From: Variovorax paradoxus
GTDB taxonomy: Bacteria > Pseudomonadota > Gammaproteobacteria > Burkholderiales > Burkholderiaceae_C
Direction of reading: 5' to 3'
Assembly: GCF_018614915.1 (NCBI RefSeq)
Contig: NZ_JAGGNU010000005.1
Span: 120,514-184,513, forward strand
DNA: 64,000 nt
In this document: piece after piece, positions 17,821-26,750 of the stretch
Position numbering within the stretch: position 1 is the stretch's first letter
How the letters are laid out: the number at the start of each line of letters is the position of its first letter
The notes under the pieces: model-generated
Told to the model about the DNA's origin: nothing
What the model saw: the letters and a program-made list of their open reading frames with translations, nothing else
The model's database searches: none
Translations under genes and position numbers: made by a program

Positions 17821-19647
17821 TCAAGGGTGCCGCGAGGCGGGCACCAGTGCCAGCGGCGTCGTATCGAGCCCGGCGAACGAGGAATCGAGGCCGAGTCCGT
17901 TCAGCACGCAGGTCATCGCGCGGTACAGCTCGCTGGGCAGCACCGGCTTGTGCAGCAGCGGGACGCCGGTGGCGCGCGCTTCGCGCAGGCGCCGCGGCGC
18001 GGTGTCGCCGGTGATCAGCAGCGCCGGCAGCTCGGTGCCGAGCTCGGCGCGCAGCGCCGCGATCGCCTCCGCACCGGTGCGCAGCTCGCGCAGGCGGTAG
18101 TCGCTGATGACCAGGCCCGGCGCATGCGCGCGTGCGAGCGCCTGCGCTTCCTCGATGGAATCGGCCACGTCGCATTCGCAGCCCCAGGCGCCGAGCAGCT
18201 GGCGCATGCCCGTGCGCACGGACTCGTCGTCGTCGATCACCAGCACGCGCACGTCGAACACGCGCGCGGCGCTGGGCGCGGCATCGGGCCTGCTGCCGAC
18301 GATGCCGAGGCGCGCGACCGGCAGGCCGAGCCTGAAGACCGTGCCGCGCCCGGGCCTGGACAGCAGCGAGAGCTCCTGCCCGAGCGCGCGTGACAGGCCC
18401 TGTGCGATGGCCAGGCCCAGGCCGAGGCCCTTGCGGCGGTCGCGCTCCGCATTGCCGAGCTGATGGAACTCGCGAAAGATCTCCTGGTGCTGCCTGGGCT
18501 CGATGCCGATGCCGGTGTCCCACACCTCGAGCAGCAGCTCGTCGCCTCGCTCGCGGCAGGCCACCAGCACACCGCCGCGCTCGGTGTAGCGGATTGCGTT
18601 CGACACCAGGTTGCGCAGGATCAGCGCGACCAGCGCCGGGTCGGAGTAGACCGCCACGCGGGTCTCGCGCGAGCGGTAGACGATGCCCTTGGCGTCGGCC
18701 TGTGGCGCCAGCTCGTTCTCGATCTTGTTGAGCAGCGGCTGCAGATGAAAGGGCTGCATCTGCGGCTCGACCACGCCGGCCTCGATGCGCGAGAAGTCGA
18801 GCAGGGTGTCGAGCATCTCGGCCGAGGCCTGCCAGGTGGCGCGCGCATTGGCCAGCGCGTCGTGCTGGCCGGCCGAGAGCTTGCTGCGGGCCAGCACTTC
18901 CAGGAACAGGCCCTGGGCATGGATCGGCTGGCGCAGGTCGTGGCTGGCGGCGGCGAGGAACCTGGACTTGGCGAGGTTGGCCTCCTCGGCCGCGCGGTGG
19001 GCGGCCTGCGCATGCTCGGTCTCGACGCGCAGGCGTTCGATCAGCTCGAGATTCTCGAAGCGCAGGCCGATCGCGCGCCGCGCCGCGCGCGAGCCGTTGC
19101 GCGCCTGGCCCAGCAAGGCCGCGGTGTAGAGGAGCGCGGCCACGCCCAAAGCGTCGTACGCGGGGTCGTCCATGAGCCACAGCTTGGTGCCCAGCACGAT
19201 CAGCTCGGCGGCGCCGAACACGATGAACACCGGCAGGATCGGCGCCAGCGACGACATCGAGCTGCCCGCCACCCCGGCCAGCACCGCCACCACCAGGACG
19301 CTGCCCGCCACCGTGGTGGTGCCCAGCGCGGCCCAGGCCAGCGAGGCCCAGAACGCGCCGTCGAAGGCGTTGAGCACCATCTTGTAGCGCAACAGCCGTC
19401 GCGCGCGCTCGGGGCTGATCTCGGAGGCCAGCAGCCGCCGCGCGTCCCAGGCCAGGAACAGCTTGTACGCGATGGTGACGGCGCACCAGGCGCGCATCGC
19501 CAGCGCGTTGGCCTCGTTGGACAGCACCCAGACCAGCAGCAGCGCGAGCAGGATGGTGGGGACGAGCGAGCTGCCGACGTTGCCCAGCTGCAGCCGCAGC
19601 TGCTCCACCAGCATGCGTTCCTCGGGCAGGCGCGAGGTCTTCGCCAT
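17821..19647 (-). CDS. Hybrid sensor histidine kinase with C-terminal receiver
   Basis: A 608-residue hybrid kinase. About six membrane helices occupy roughly residues 20-200 with hardly any periplasmic loops, which suggests intramembrane sensing. The dimerisation helix carries the phospho-histidine in AAASHDLRQPIHA. The catalytic domain shows LRNLVSNAIRYT, VWDTGIGI and GLGLGLAIAQGL. A receiver domain follows (VLVIDDDESVRTGM, acceptor aspartate in LVISDYRL, lysine in LLHKPV). The ATG at 19647 overlaps the last base of the upstream LuxR regulator's stop, so the two proteins are made in step. The kinase-receiver arrangement and HDLRQP motif resemble the NahK/ErcS-type family. Confidence 0.9.
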   Translation of the reverse strand: MAKTSRLPEERMLVEQLRLQLGNVGSSLVPTILLALLLVWVLSNEANALAMRAWCAVTIAYKLFLAWDARRLLASEISPERARRLLRYKMVLNAFDGAFWASLAWAALGTTTVAGSVLVVAVLAGVAGSSMSSLAPILPVFIVFGAAELIVLGTKLWLMDDPAYDALGVAALLYTAALLGQARNGSRAARRAIGLRFENLELIERLRVETEHAQAAHRAAEEANLAKSRFLAAASHDLRQPIHAQGLFLEVLARSKLSAGQHDALANARATWQASAEMLDTLLDFSRIEAGVVEPQMQPFHLQPLLNKIENELAPQADAKGIVYRSRETRVAVYSDPALVALILRNLVSNAIRYTERGGVLVACRERGDELLLEVWDTGIGIEPRQHQEIFREFHQLGNAERDRRKGLGLGLAIAQGLSRALGQELSLLSRPGRGTVFRLGLPVARLGIVGSRPDAAPSAARVFDVRVLVIDDDESVRTGMRQLLGAWGCECDVADSIEEAQALARAHAPGLVISDYRLRELRTGAEAIAALRAELGTELPALLITGDTAPRRLREARATGVPLLHKPVLPSELYRAMTCVLNGLGLDSSFAGLDTTPLALVPASRHP

Positions 19648-20267
19648 CAGGCGACCAGCCCCCTGCGCCGCGCCGCGAAGCCGGCCTCCGACCGGCTCGA
19701 TACCTGCAGCGCGGCCAGCACCGCCTGCACGTGGCCGCGCACCGTGTTCTCCGACAGGTTGAGCCGGCGGCCGATCACCTTGTTCGACAAGCCCTGGCAC
19801 ATCAGATCGAGCACCTCGGTCTGGCGCGGCGTCAGGAGCTGCCGCGAGGCATCGCCATCGCCGGCCGGGGCGAGCATCGAGGAGCCGGGCGCGACCGGCA
19901 GGCCTCGCCGCAGCTGATCGATCACGGCAAGGATCTTGTCGGCCGGCTCAGCCTTGGACACGAAGGCCACCGCGCCGCGCTCCAGGGCCAGCCTGACGTT
20001 CTGGTGCGCGACGTCGGAAGAGAGGATGACCACCAGCGCCTGCGGCCACTTGCGCCTGATCAGCGCGATCCCTTCCAGGCCGTTCAGCCCCTGCAGCTGG
20101 ATGTCGAGCAGCACCAGCGCCGGGTTCTCCATCGGCGAGCGCATGGCCTCCTCGAGCGATGCGGCCTCCGCCGCCTCCAGGTCTGCGATGCCGGCGGCAA
20201 GCACCATGCGCAATCCGCAGCGGAACAGCGCGTGGTCGTCGATGAGAAGAATTCTGGGCGGCAGCAT
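19647..20267 (-). CDS. NarL/LuxR-type response regulator
   Basis: A 206-residue response regulator with a receiver domain (ILLIDDHALFRCGL, acceptor aspartate in LVLLDIQLQGLNG, FVSKAEP lysine) and a C-terminal LuxR helix-turn-helix (LTPRQTEVLDLMCQGLSNKVIGRRLNLSENTVRGHVQAVL). It starts at ATG 20267 (MLPPRILLIDDHALF) and no good ribosome site is visible. It precedes and overlaps the hybrid kinase by one base. Since the kinase has its own receiver, this regulator is probably the output of a phosphorelay or a competing branch. It is divergent from a small hypothetical gene at 20413. Confidence 0.9.
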   Translation of the reverse strand: MLPPRILLIDDHALFRCGLRMVLAAGIADLEAAEAASLEEAMRSPMENPALVLLDIQLQGLNGLEGIALIRRKWPQALVVILSSDVAHQNVRLALERGAVAFVSKAEPADKILAVIDQLRRGLPVAPGSSMLAPAGDGDASRQLLTPRQTEVLDLMCQGLSNKVIGRRLNLSENTVRGHVQAVLAALQVSSRSEAGFAARRRGLVA

Positions 20268-20412
20268 GAAGGTGGTGCGGTCTCGGAAGCGCAATCATTC
20301 TGCGTCAGTCCGCCAAGTCTCCGTCCGGTCCAAATGGACTATTTACGCACCGGGCCATCGACGCGACCATCGAGTTACCCAAAATTTCACGCACCGCGCC
20401 CTCTCTCGTCGA

Positions 20413-20688
20413 ATGAAGCCCCTCATCGAAATCCACCGCATCGGAACGGATGCCTATGGCTACCACATCAGTGCCCTCGGCACCGATGCGGAAGCGCAGG
20501 GCGGCAGCGGCGCCTTCGATTCGCTGGAGCACTGCCTGTTCGACGCAGGCGCCTCGCTGGGCCACTACTTCGCGCGCGTGGAACTCAATCTCGAGGGCAT
20601 GTTCCTGGGCTCCTGTTCCACCGACATGCTGCGCCGCAATCCCAAGGGCGTGGCGCAGCGCATCCGTCAGCACTTCCAGCCGGCCTAA
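20413..20688 (+). CDS. 91-residue hypothetical protein
   Basis: Starts at ATG 20413 (MKPLIEIHRIGTDAYGYHIS). It is a compact, mixed hydrophobic/polar protein without signal peptide or membrane helix, containing FDSLEHCLFDAGASLGHYFARVEL and ending in a basic stretch (RRNPKGVAQRIRQHFQPA). I do not recognise a named family. It is divergent from the LuxR regulator and its stop codon interlocks with that of the convergent LysR gene (CTAA at 20685-20688). The even domain-like composition argues for a real gene. Confidence 0.7.
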   Translation: MKPLIEIHRIGTDAYGYHISALGTDAEAQGGSGAFDSLEHCLFDAGASLGHYFARVELNLEGMFLGSCSTDMLRRNPKGVAQRIRQHFQPA

Positions 20689-21593
20689 GTTTCCTTCAGC
20701 GAACGCGCGAGCGTCTCGATGAAGCTGCGGCTCGCGGCCGAGAGCGAGCGCCCGCGCTTGGTCACGATCGAGATGTCGCGCGACACGCGCGGCGCGGCGA
20801 TCGACCGCACGACGAGAGCCGGGTCGCCCACGGCCTTGGCGAAGGCCGAGGGCATGATCGACGCCCCCATGCCGCTCGCCGTCATCCAGAGCGCGGTGGA
20901 AAGAAACGAGACCTCGTTGACCACGTTGAGCGCCACGCCGGCCTGCGCGGCCGCGCCGTCGATCAGCGGGCGAATGCCGTAGCCCGGGCGCACCGTGATC
21001 ACCGGATGGCCGCCGATCTCCGCCCAGCGCACGGCCTTCTTCGTCGACGCCAGCGCATGCTCGCGCGTGCAGACCAGGGCCAGGTGGTCGCGCAGCAAGG
21101 TTTTGGTCTCGACCTCGGCGCCCGCGCGCTCGGGCGTGCCGATGCCGAAATCCACGTGCTCGCCGATGATGCGCGAGACGAACTGGTCGGGCGCGCAGTC
21201 GTCCACCACGATGCGCACCTGCGGATGCGCCGCGCCGAAGCGCCGGATCGCCGCCGGCATCAGGAAGGAGGCCAGGGTCGGCGTGATGGCCAGGCAGACC
21301 CGGCCGCGCTGCAGCTGCGCGAGCTCGCGGAAATCGGCCGCCAGCGAATCGACGTCGCGCAGGATGCGCTCGGCCGTGGGCAGCATCTCGGAGGCCGCGG
21401 CCGTCGGCTGCAGCGAGCGCGTGGTGCGGTCGAAGAGCCGCGTGCCCAGGCCTTCCTCGAGCTGGCGGATCAGCATGCTCACCGCCGACTGCGTGACGTA
21501 GAGCTTCTCGGCCGCGGCGCTGAGCTTGCGCAACTGGTGCACCGCGAGGAAGGCGCGCAGCTGCCGGATCGTGGGACTGAACTTCTGATTCAT
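20685..21593 (-). CDS. LysR-type transcriptional regulator
   Basis: A 302-residue LysR regulator. The N-terminal winged helix-turn-helix (PTIRQLRAFLAVHQLRKLSAAAEKLYVTQSAVSMLIRQLEE) is followed by a periplasmic-binding-protein-like effector domain (GRVCLAITPTLASFLMP onward). It is transcribed away from the Bug protein and FAD monooxygenase genes across a short gap that contains a perfect 8-base inverted repeat, the usual arrangement for LysR control of a divergent catabolic operon with the substrate as effector. The effector is not known; an aromatic acid or phenol is plausible from the monooxygenase. Confidence 0.92.
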   Translation of the reverse strand: MNQKFSPTIRQLRAFLAVHQLRKLSAAAEKLYVTQSAVSMLIRQLEEGLGTRLFDRTTRSLQPTAAASEMLPTAERILRDVDSLAADFRELAQLQRGRVCLAITPTLASFLMPAAIRRFGAAHPQVRIVVDDCAPDQFVSRIIGEHVDFGIGTPERAGAEVETKTLLRDHLALVCTREHALASTKKAVRWAEIGGHPVITVRPGYGIRPLIDGAAAQAGVALNVVNEVSFLSTALWMTASGMGASIMPSAFAKAVGDPALVVRSIAAPRVSRDISIVTKRGRSLSAASRSFIETLARSLKET

Positions 21594-21609
21594 CAGCAGA
21601 AATCATATT

Positions 21610-21640
21610 TCATTCGCAATTTATTGATTTACGAATGAAT
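21610..21640. promoter_or_regulatory. Inverted repeat between LysR gene and Bug/monooxygenase genes
   Basis: Perfect dyad TTCATTCG (21610-21617) and CGAATGAA (21633-21640) with a 15-base AT-rich spacer containing TTTATTGATTTA. It lies 17 bases before the LysR start and 48 bases before the Bug start, in the most AT-rich patch of the neighbourhood. LysR proteins bind interrupted dyads in such divergent gaps, so this is the likely recognition site. The arms are longer and further apart than the minimal T-N11-A box. Confidence 0.65.
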
Positions 21641-21687
21641 GTGGCTGCCGTCCAATGCGCGCTGGAGACACATCACGAGGAACACCG

Positions 21688-22677
21688 ATGACGAAGAAAC
21701 TCGCCCGCGCGCTGGGACTGCTCGTCGCGGCCTGCGCGCTGCTCGCAGGCCCCGCGCAGGCCCAGGCGCCCGGCGCCGACTTCCCCAACAAGCCGATCCG
21801 CATGGTCGTGACCTTCCCGCCCGGCGGCAGCGCCGATGCGGTGGTGCGCATGCTGGTGCCGCGTCTCAACGAGCGGCTCGGCCAGCCGGTGGTGGTCGAC
21901 AACCGGCCCGGCGCGGGCGGCAACGTCGGCCTCGCCGTGGTGGCCAAGGCGCCGGGCGACGGCTACACGCTGGGCGTGGGCGCCGCCGGCGCGCTCTCGG
22001 CCAACACGAGCCTCTACGCGCAGATGCCCTTCGACCCGCTGAAGGACTTCAAGCCGGTCGGCATGCTCGCGGCCATTCCCTTCGTGATCGTGGGACATCC
22101 CTCGATCGGCGCGAAGACCCAGGCGCAGCTGATCGCGCTCGCGCGCGCCGAGCCGGGCAAGCTCTCGATCGGCCACGGCGGCAACGGCACGGCGATGCAC
22201 CTGTCGGCCGCACTCTTCAGCCAGATGGCCGAGGTCAAGCTGGTCGAGGTGCCCTACCGCGGCTCCGGCCCGGCGGCGCTCGATGCGATGGCGGGCCAGA
22301 TCCCGCTTGCGGTGGTCGATCTGCCCTCCGCGCTGCAGCAGATCAGGGCCGGCAAGCTGGTCGCCTTTGCGGTGACCAGCCGCGAGCGCCTGCCGATGCT
22401 GCCGGACGTGCCCACGGTGGCCGAGGCCGGCCTGCCCGGCTACGACTCCACCGGCTGGTTCGGCGTGGTGGCGCCAGCCGATACGCCGGCGCCCGTGGTC
22501 GCGCGCCTCAATGCCGAGATCGCCGCCGCGCTCGACGACGAGCAGGTGAAGACCGCCATGCGCAACCTGGGCGTCGAGCCCGCGCCCGGCACGCCCAAAG
22601 CCTTCGATACCTACATCCGCGCCGAGACGAAAAAGTGGGCCAAGGTCATCAAAGCCGCCAACATCAAGCTGGACTGA
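21688..22677 (+). CDS. Bug-family (TTT) periplasmic solute-binding protein
   Basis: A 329-residue tripartite tricarboxylate transporter receptor. ATG 21688 follows GAGGAA six bases upstream and opens a signal peptide (KKLARALGLLVAACALLAGPAQAQA). The mature protein shows the Bug signatures FPNKPIRMVVTFPPGGSADAVVR, VVVDNRPGAGGNVG, ATVAKAPGDGYT-like VVAKAPGDGYTLGV, and LPDVPTVAEAGLPGYD. It is first in an operon with the FAD monooxygenase (three bases apart), so it probably binds the substrate of that enzyme or its product in the periplasm. No TctA/TctB membrane genes are nearby, which is normal for the many orphan Bug proteins of this family. Confidence 0.93.
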   Translation: MTKKLARALGLLVAACALLAGPAQAQAPGADFPNKPIRMVVTFPPGGSADAVVRMLVPRLNERLGQPVVVDNRPGAGGNVGLAVVAKAPGDGYTLGVGAAGALSANTSLYAQMPFDPLKDFKPVGMLAAIPFVIVGHPSIGAKTQAQLIALARAEPGKLSIGHGGNGTAMHLSAALFSQMAEVKLVEVPYRGSGPAALDAMAGQIPLAVVDLPSALQQIRAGKLVAFAVTSRERLPMLPDVPTVAEAGLPGYDSTGWFGVVAPADTPAPVVARLNAEIAAALDDEQVKTAMRNLGVEPAPGTPKAFDTYIRAETKKWAKVIKAANIKLD

Positions 22678-22680
22678 GCC

Positions 22681-24342
22681 ATGCAAGAAGAAATGAATGC
22701 CGACGTACTGGTCGTCGGCGCCGGCCCGGTGGGCCTGACGCTCGCGATGGACCTGGCTTCGCGCGGCGTGCGCGTGCTCGTCGCCGAGATCCGGCGCTAT
22801 GCCGAGCCGCCCAACGTGAAGTGCAACCACGTCTCGGCCCGCACGATGGAGCAGTTCCGCCGCCTGGGCGTGGCGCAGAAGCTGCGCGATGCGGGCCTGC
22901 CGGCCGACCACCCGAACGACGTGGTGTTCCGCACCAGCGTGACCGGCATCGAGCTCACGCGCATTCCGATTCCCTGCCGGCGCGACCGCTACACCGAGAC
23001 CGAGGGCCCCGACGCCTGGTGGCCGACGCCGGAGCCGCCGCACCGCATCAACCAGATCTACCTGGAGCCGATCCTGCTCGAGCACACGGCCGCGCTGCCG
23101 AACGTGACGCTGCTGAACCGCACCCAGGTCACCGACTTCTCCCACGACGACGAGGGCGTGGTCGCGCAAGCCCTCGACCTCGACACCGGCAGGACGCGCA
23201 GCATCCGCTGCCGCTACATGGTGGGCTGCGACGGCGGCAGCTCGGGCGTGCGCAAGCAGATGGGCGCCAGGCTCGAAGGCACGGCCGTGATCCAGCGCGT
23301 GCAGTCGACCTACATCCGGGCGCCGGAGCTGCGCGCCCTGATCCCCGGCAAGCCGGCGTGGTCCTACTACGCGGTCAACCCGCGCCGCTGCGGCACGATG
23401 TTCGCGATCGACGGGCACGAGACCTGGCTGGTGCACAACCACCTCAATGCCGAGGAGCCCGAGTTCGACTCGGTGGACCGCGACCGCTCGATCCGCGAGA
23501 TCCTCGGTGTCGGCCCCGACTTCCGATACGAGGTGATCAGCAAGGAGGACTGGGTCGGCCGCCGCCTCGTGGCCAACCGTTTTCGCGACGGCCGCGTCTT
23601 CATCGCGGGCGACGCGGCCCACCTGTGGGTGCCGTACGCGGGCTATGGCATGAACGCCGGCATCGCCGATGCCATCAATCTCTCATGGCTGCTCGCGGCC
23701 TGCGTCCAGGGCTGGGCCGACGAGCGCATCCTCGATGCCTACGAGGCCGAGCGCCAGCCGATCACCGAGCAGGTCTCGCAGTTCGCGATGGACCATGCGC
23801 AGAAGATGATCCGCGCGCGCCGCGCCGTGCCGCCCGACATCGAGGCGCCCGGCGCCGAGGGCGATGCGCTGCGCGCCGAGATCGGCAGCGAGGCCTACGC
23901 GCTCAACGTGCAGCAGTTCTGCTGCGGCGGACTCAACTTCGGCTACTTCTACATCGGCTCGCCGATCATCGCCAGCGACGGCGAGGCACCGCCGGCCTAT
24001 TCGATGGGCGACTTCACGCCCTCCACGGTGCCGGGCTGCCGCGCACCGCACCTGTGGCTGGCCGACGGCCGTTCGCTCTACGACGCCTTCGGGCCGGGCT
24101 ACACCCTGCTTCGCTTCGATCGCAGGGTCGATGTCGCGCCGCTTGAAGAGGCCGCGCGCGCTGCGCGCATGCCGCTGGCGGTGATCGACGTGGATGCCGG
24201 GGAAGTGCCGCGCGCCTACCGGCACCGCCTGGTGCTGTGCCGCGCCGACCAGCACGTGGCCTGGCGCGGCGATCGCGTGCCGCGGGACGCCGACGCGCTG
24301 GTGGCGCTGCTGCGCGGACAGGGGCCGATCGTCGGAAGTTGA
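22681..24342 (+). CDS. FAD-dependent aromatic monooxygenase (PheA/TfdB/MhpA type)
   Basis: A 553-residue single-component flavoprotein hydroxylase. The Rossmann FAD motif GAGPVG is at 13-18, the DG motif reads GCDGGSSGVRKQMG near 180, and the GD motif reads FIAGDAAHLWVPYAGYGMNAGIADAINLSW near 310. The C-terminal thioredoxin-like domain of this subgroup is represented by the last 150 residues. Such enzymes use NAD(P)H and O2 to hydroxylate phenols, resorcinol or hydroxyphenylpropionates. The exact substrate cannot be read from sequence. It is co-transcribed with the Bug protein and likely under the divergent LysR regulator. No ring-cleavage gene is present in this window. Confidence 0.92.
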   Translation: MQEEMNADVLVVGAGPVGLTLAMDLASRGVRVLVAEIRRYAEPPNVKCNHVSARTMEQFRRLGVAQKLRDAGLPADHPNDVVFRTSVTGIELTRIPIPCRRDRYTETEGPDAWWPTPEPPHRINQIYLEPILLEHTAALPNVTLLNRTQVTDFSHDDEGVVAQALDLDTGRTRSIRCRYMVGCDGGSSGVRKQMGARLEGTAVIQRVQSTYIRAPELRALIPGKPAWSYYAVNPRRCGTMFAIDGHETWLVHNHLNAEEPEFDSVDRDRSIREILGVGPDFRYEVISKEDWVGRRLVANRFRDGRVFIAGDAAHLWVPYAGYGMNAGIADAINLSWLLAACVQGWADERILDAYEAERQPITEQVSQFAMDHAQKMIRARRAVPPDIEAPGAEGDALRAEIGSEAYALNVQQFCCGGLNFGYFYIGSPIIASDGEAPPAYSMGDFTPSTVPGCRAPHLWLADGRSLYDAFGPGYTLLRFDRRVDVAPLEEAARAARMPLAVIDVDAGEVPRAYRHRLVLCRADQHVAWRGDRVPRDADALVALLRGQGPIVGS

Positions 24343-24358
24343 CCCCCTCGATGCCGCA

Positions 24359-25141
24359 TCAACCAACTGCCTGCAGCGCTTCAGCCGAAAGGTAGCGATC
24401 GCTCCACGCCGCGATCAGGTTGGCCGCATACACGGCATCGCGCTTGCGCGTCAGCAGGTGGTCGGCATCGTCGAGCGAGACGAAGCTGCGCGGATGCCTG
24501 GCCGCCAGGAAGATGTGCGTCGCGTTCGCGATGTCGACCGTCGTGTCGCGCGGCGCGTGCATCACCAGCAGGGCCCGCCGCAGATGACCGATCTTCTCGT
24601 CGAGATTGTGCTCGGCGGCATCGGTCAGGAACTCGCGCCTGATTCGGAACGGGCGGCCGGCGAGCTGGACCTCGGCCTCGCCCTCCGCCTGGATCTGGTC
24701 AATGCTGTCGCGGAACAGGCCCGTGACATGCGTCGGATCGCTGGGCGCGGCGACGGTGACGACCGCCCGCACTTCCGGAATGTCGCCGGCCACAGCGAGC
24801 ACCGCGGCGCCGCCCAGGCTGTGGCCGATCAGAAGAGCCGGCGCCTGGTAGGCCCGGCGCATGTGATCCGCCGCGGCCACGAGGTCGCCGATGTTCGACG
24901 AGAAGTTGGTGTTGGCGAATTCGCCTTCGCTCGCGCCCAGCCCGGTGAAATCGAAGCGCAGCACGCCGATGCCGTGCTCGGTCAGAGTCTGCGCGATGCG
25001 GCTGGCAGCGAAGATGTCCTTGCCGCAGGTGAAGCAGTGCGCGAAGAGCGCGTAGGCGCGCACCGGGCCGTCCGGCGCATCCATGCGGGCGGCGAGTTTC
25101 CGGCCTTGGGCACCGGGGAAATCCAGGCGTTCGACTTTCAT
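24359..25141 (-). CDS. Alpha/beta hydrolase
   Basis: A 260-residue alpha/beta hydrolase starting [23 protein letters not shown] at ATG 25141, with GGAG six bases upstream. The nucleophile elbow is [14 protein letters not shown] (Ser), the oxyanion region lies in [11 protein letters not shown], and the acid and histidine are carried by the C-terminal [13 protein letters not shown] and DADHLLTRK segments. This resembles the hydrolase half of hydrolase-OsmC fusion proteins, but here the OsmC half is absent. Substrate unknown. It lies 25 bases downstream of a DUF5996 gene on the same strand. Confidence 0.88.
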   Translation of the reverse strand: MKVERLDFPGAQGRKLAARMDAPDGPVRAYALFAHCFTCGKDIFAASRIAQTLTEHGIGVLRFDFTGLGASEGEFANTNFSSNIGDLVAAADHMRRAYQAPALLIGHSLGGAAVLAVAGDIPEVRAVVTVAAPSDPTHVTGLFRDSIDQIQAEGEAEVQLAGRPFRIRREFLTDAAEHNLDEKIGHLRRALLVMHAPRDTTVDIANATHIFLAARHPRSFVSLDDADHLLTRKRDAVYAANLIAAWSDRYLSAEALQAVG

Positions 25142-25166
25142 GTGGACTCCGGGGAATGGGGGTTCG

Positions 25167-26102
25167 TCATGGCCACTCGGCGCGCGGGCGGTCCAGCGCG
25201 GCGCGGTCCCAGCGTCCGAGTTCCGCGGCGGCGTCGTAGGTGCTTTGCAGGAATTCGAGCAGCGCCGCGTCCGGTGCCGAGTCGCTGCGGACGGCTTCGT
25301 AGGGCAGGATGAATTCGCGCATCTGCGGGTCGTAGCGGGCCGCGGCAGGACGCACCGCGTGCGCGGCGTAGCCGCGCGGCTCCGGGTACGCATAGGCATA
25401 AAAGGCCGGCTCGGACACCGGTCCGCCGCCCGGCCAGAAGCCGCAGCTCGCGCATTCGTGCGAGTAGGCCTCTACCATGACGTAGTCCGGGCAGTTGGGC
25501 ACACCACCGGGATGCGGCGGCGCAGGCCGGCCCGAGAAGCGCGTCGCCGCCAGGTCGAAGGCGCCCCAGAAGAAATGCACCGGGCTCTGCGTGCCGACGA
25601 AGCGGCCGCGGAAGCGCTTGAGCACGCGATCGGTCTGCACCGCGATCCGCCACCATCGGTGCACGGCATCGGCATCGTAGGACGCATGCTCGCGGTCGTC
25701 GGCGAAGGGAATCGCCGTCTCGACTTCGACCGGCGAAGGCATGTGGCTCGGCGCGACGTCGAGCGCGCGCAAGGCATCAAGGTATTGCGCGTAGAAGTCG
25801 GCCACCGAGCGCGGACCCAGCTCGAAGCCGCCGGTGGCGCCGTCGCTGCATCGCAGCGCCAGCGCATGCGAAACGAAATCGAAATCGACAGACAAGGTCC
25901 GTTCGCCGCAGGGCATGGCGGAGGTCGTGAGGCCGCGCGGGGTCAGGTACAGGGCGACCTGCCACCAGTGGTTTTCCTTCGGCGCCAGGGCCAGGCGCGT
26001 CTTGCCGACGATCTGCGTCCACATGTGCACCGTGGACAAGGTGTCGCGCCATTCGGCGAGGGTCAGCGCGGGCCAGGCGGGCGACATCGGGGCTGCGTTC
26101 AT
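25167..26102 (-). CDS. DUF5996 family protein
   Basis: A protein of 311 residues from ATG 26102 ([28 protein letters not shown]). The content matches the DUF5996 family as I remember it: [60 protein letters not shown] and [16 protein letters not shown]. It has no signal peptide or membrane helix, and the function is unknown. The conserved His/Trp/Cys content and the FFWGAFDLA motif suggest an enzyme fold. It is co-directional with the alpha/beta hydrolase downstream and divergent from pgpA. Confidence 0.85.
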   Translation of the reverse strand: MNAAPMSPAWPALTLAEWRDTLSTVHMWTQIVGKTRLALAPKENHWWQVALYLTPRGLTTSAMPCGERTLSVDFDFVSHALALRCSDGATGGFELGPRSVADFYAQYLDALRALDVAPSHMPSPVEVETAIPFADDREHASYDADAVHRWWRIAVQTDRVLKRFRGRFVGTQSPVHFFWGAFDLAATRFSGRPAPPHPGGVPNCPDYVMVEAYSHECASCGFWPGGGPVSEPAFYAYAYPEPRGYAAHAVRPAAARYDPQMREFILPYEAVRSDSAPDAALLEFLQSTYDAAAELGRWDRAALDRPRAEWP

Positions 26103-26184
26103 GGTGGCGCCCACTGTGCGGCATGCCGGCGACGAGGTCAACGACCGGGGAAGCGGCCGGCCGGATGCGCGACACTGTTGTCCA

Positions 26185-26745
26185 ATGCAGCCTGTTTCCA
26201 GCTCCGGCGCCATGCCCGTTCCTTCGCTGCGCCGCCCGACGGTGCGATTCCTGTTTGCGCATCCGGCGCACCTGGTCGCGCTCGGCTTCGGCTCCGGGCT
26301 GTCGCTGCGCGCGCCCGGCACCGTGGGCACGCTGTGGGCGTGGGTCGCCTTCCTGGTCATGCAGCGCGGGCTGTCGACGGCCACGATCGGCTGGGTCATC
26401 CTGGCCTCGCTGCCCATCGGCTGGTGGGCCTGCACCGTGACTGCGCGCCACATGAACATCGCCGACCCGGGCAGCATCGTCTGGGACGAGGTGGTCGCCT
26501 TCTGGCTGGTGCTGTGGCTGGTGACGCCGGCCGGCCTGCTGGCGCAGGCCATCGCCTTCGCACTGTTCCGCTACTTCGATGCCGCCAAGCCCGGGCCGGT
26601 GGCCTGGGCCGACCAGCTGTTCAAGCAGCGCGATACTGCGCCGGGCGCGATGCACTGGGGCGCGGCGGGCTTCGGCATCCTCTTCGACGACCTGGTGGCG
26701 GCCTTCTGCACGCTGCTGGTCATTGCCGCCTGGCGCGGCTGGTGA
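26185..26745 (+). CDS. pgpA: Phosphatidylglycerophosphatase A
   Basis: Inner-membrane phosphatase that removes phosphate from phosphatidylglycerophosphate to give phosphatidylglycerol. Motifs: HLVALGFGSGLSLRAPGTVGTLWA, MNIADPGSIVWDEVVAFW with the metal-binding acidic residues, FRYFDAAKPGPVAWADQLFK and GILFDDLVAAF. The length of 186 residues is slightly long at the N-terminus, and ATG 26212 (MPVPSLRRP) is an alternative start. It is followed five bases later by pncC, an order common in proteobacteria, where pgpA often also neighbours thiL (thiL is here but 10 kb away). Confidence 0.95.
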   Translation: MQPVSSSGAMPVPSLRRPTVRFLFAHPAHLVALGFGSGLSLRAPGTVGTLWAWVAFLVMQRGLSTATIGWVILASLPIGWWACTVTARHMNIADPGSIVWDEVVAFWLVLWLVTPAGLLAQAIAFALFRYFDAAKPGPVAWADQLFKQRDTAPGAMHWGAAGFGILFDDLVAAFCTLLVIAAWRGW

Positions 26746-26750
26746 ACGCG

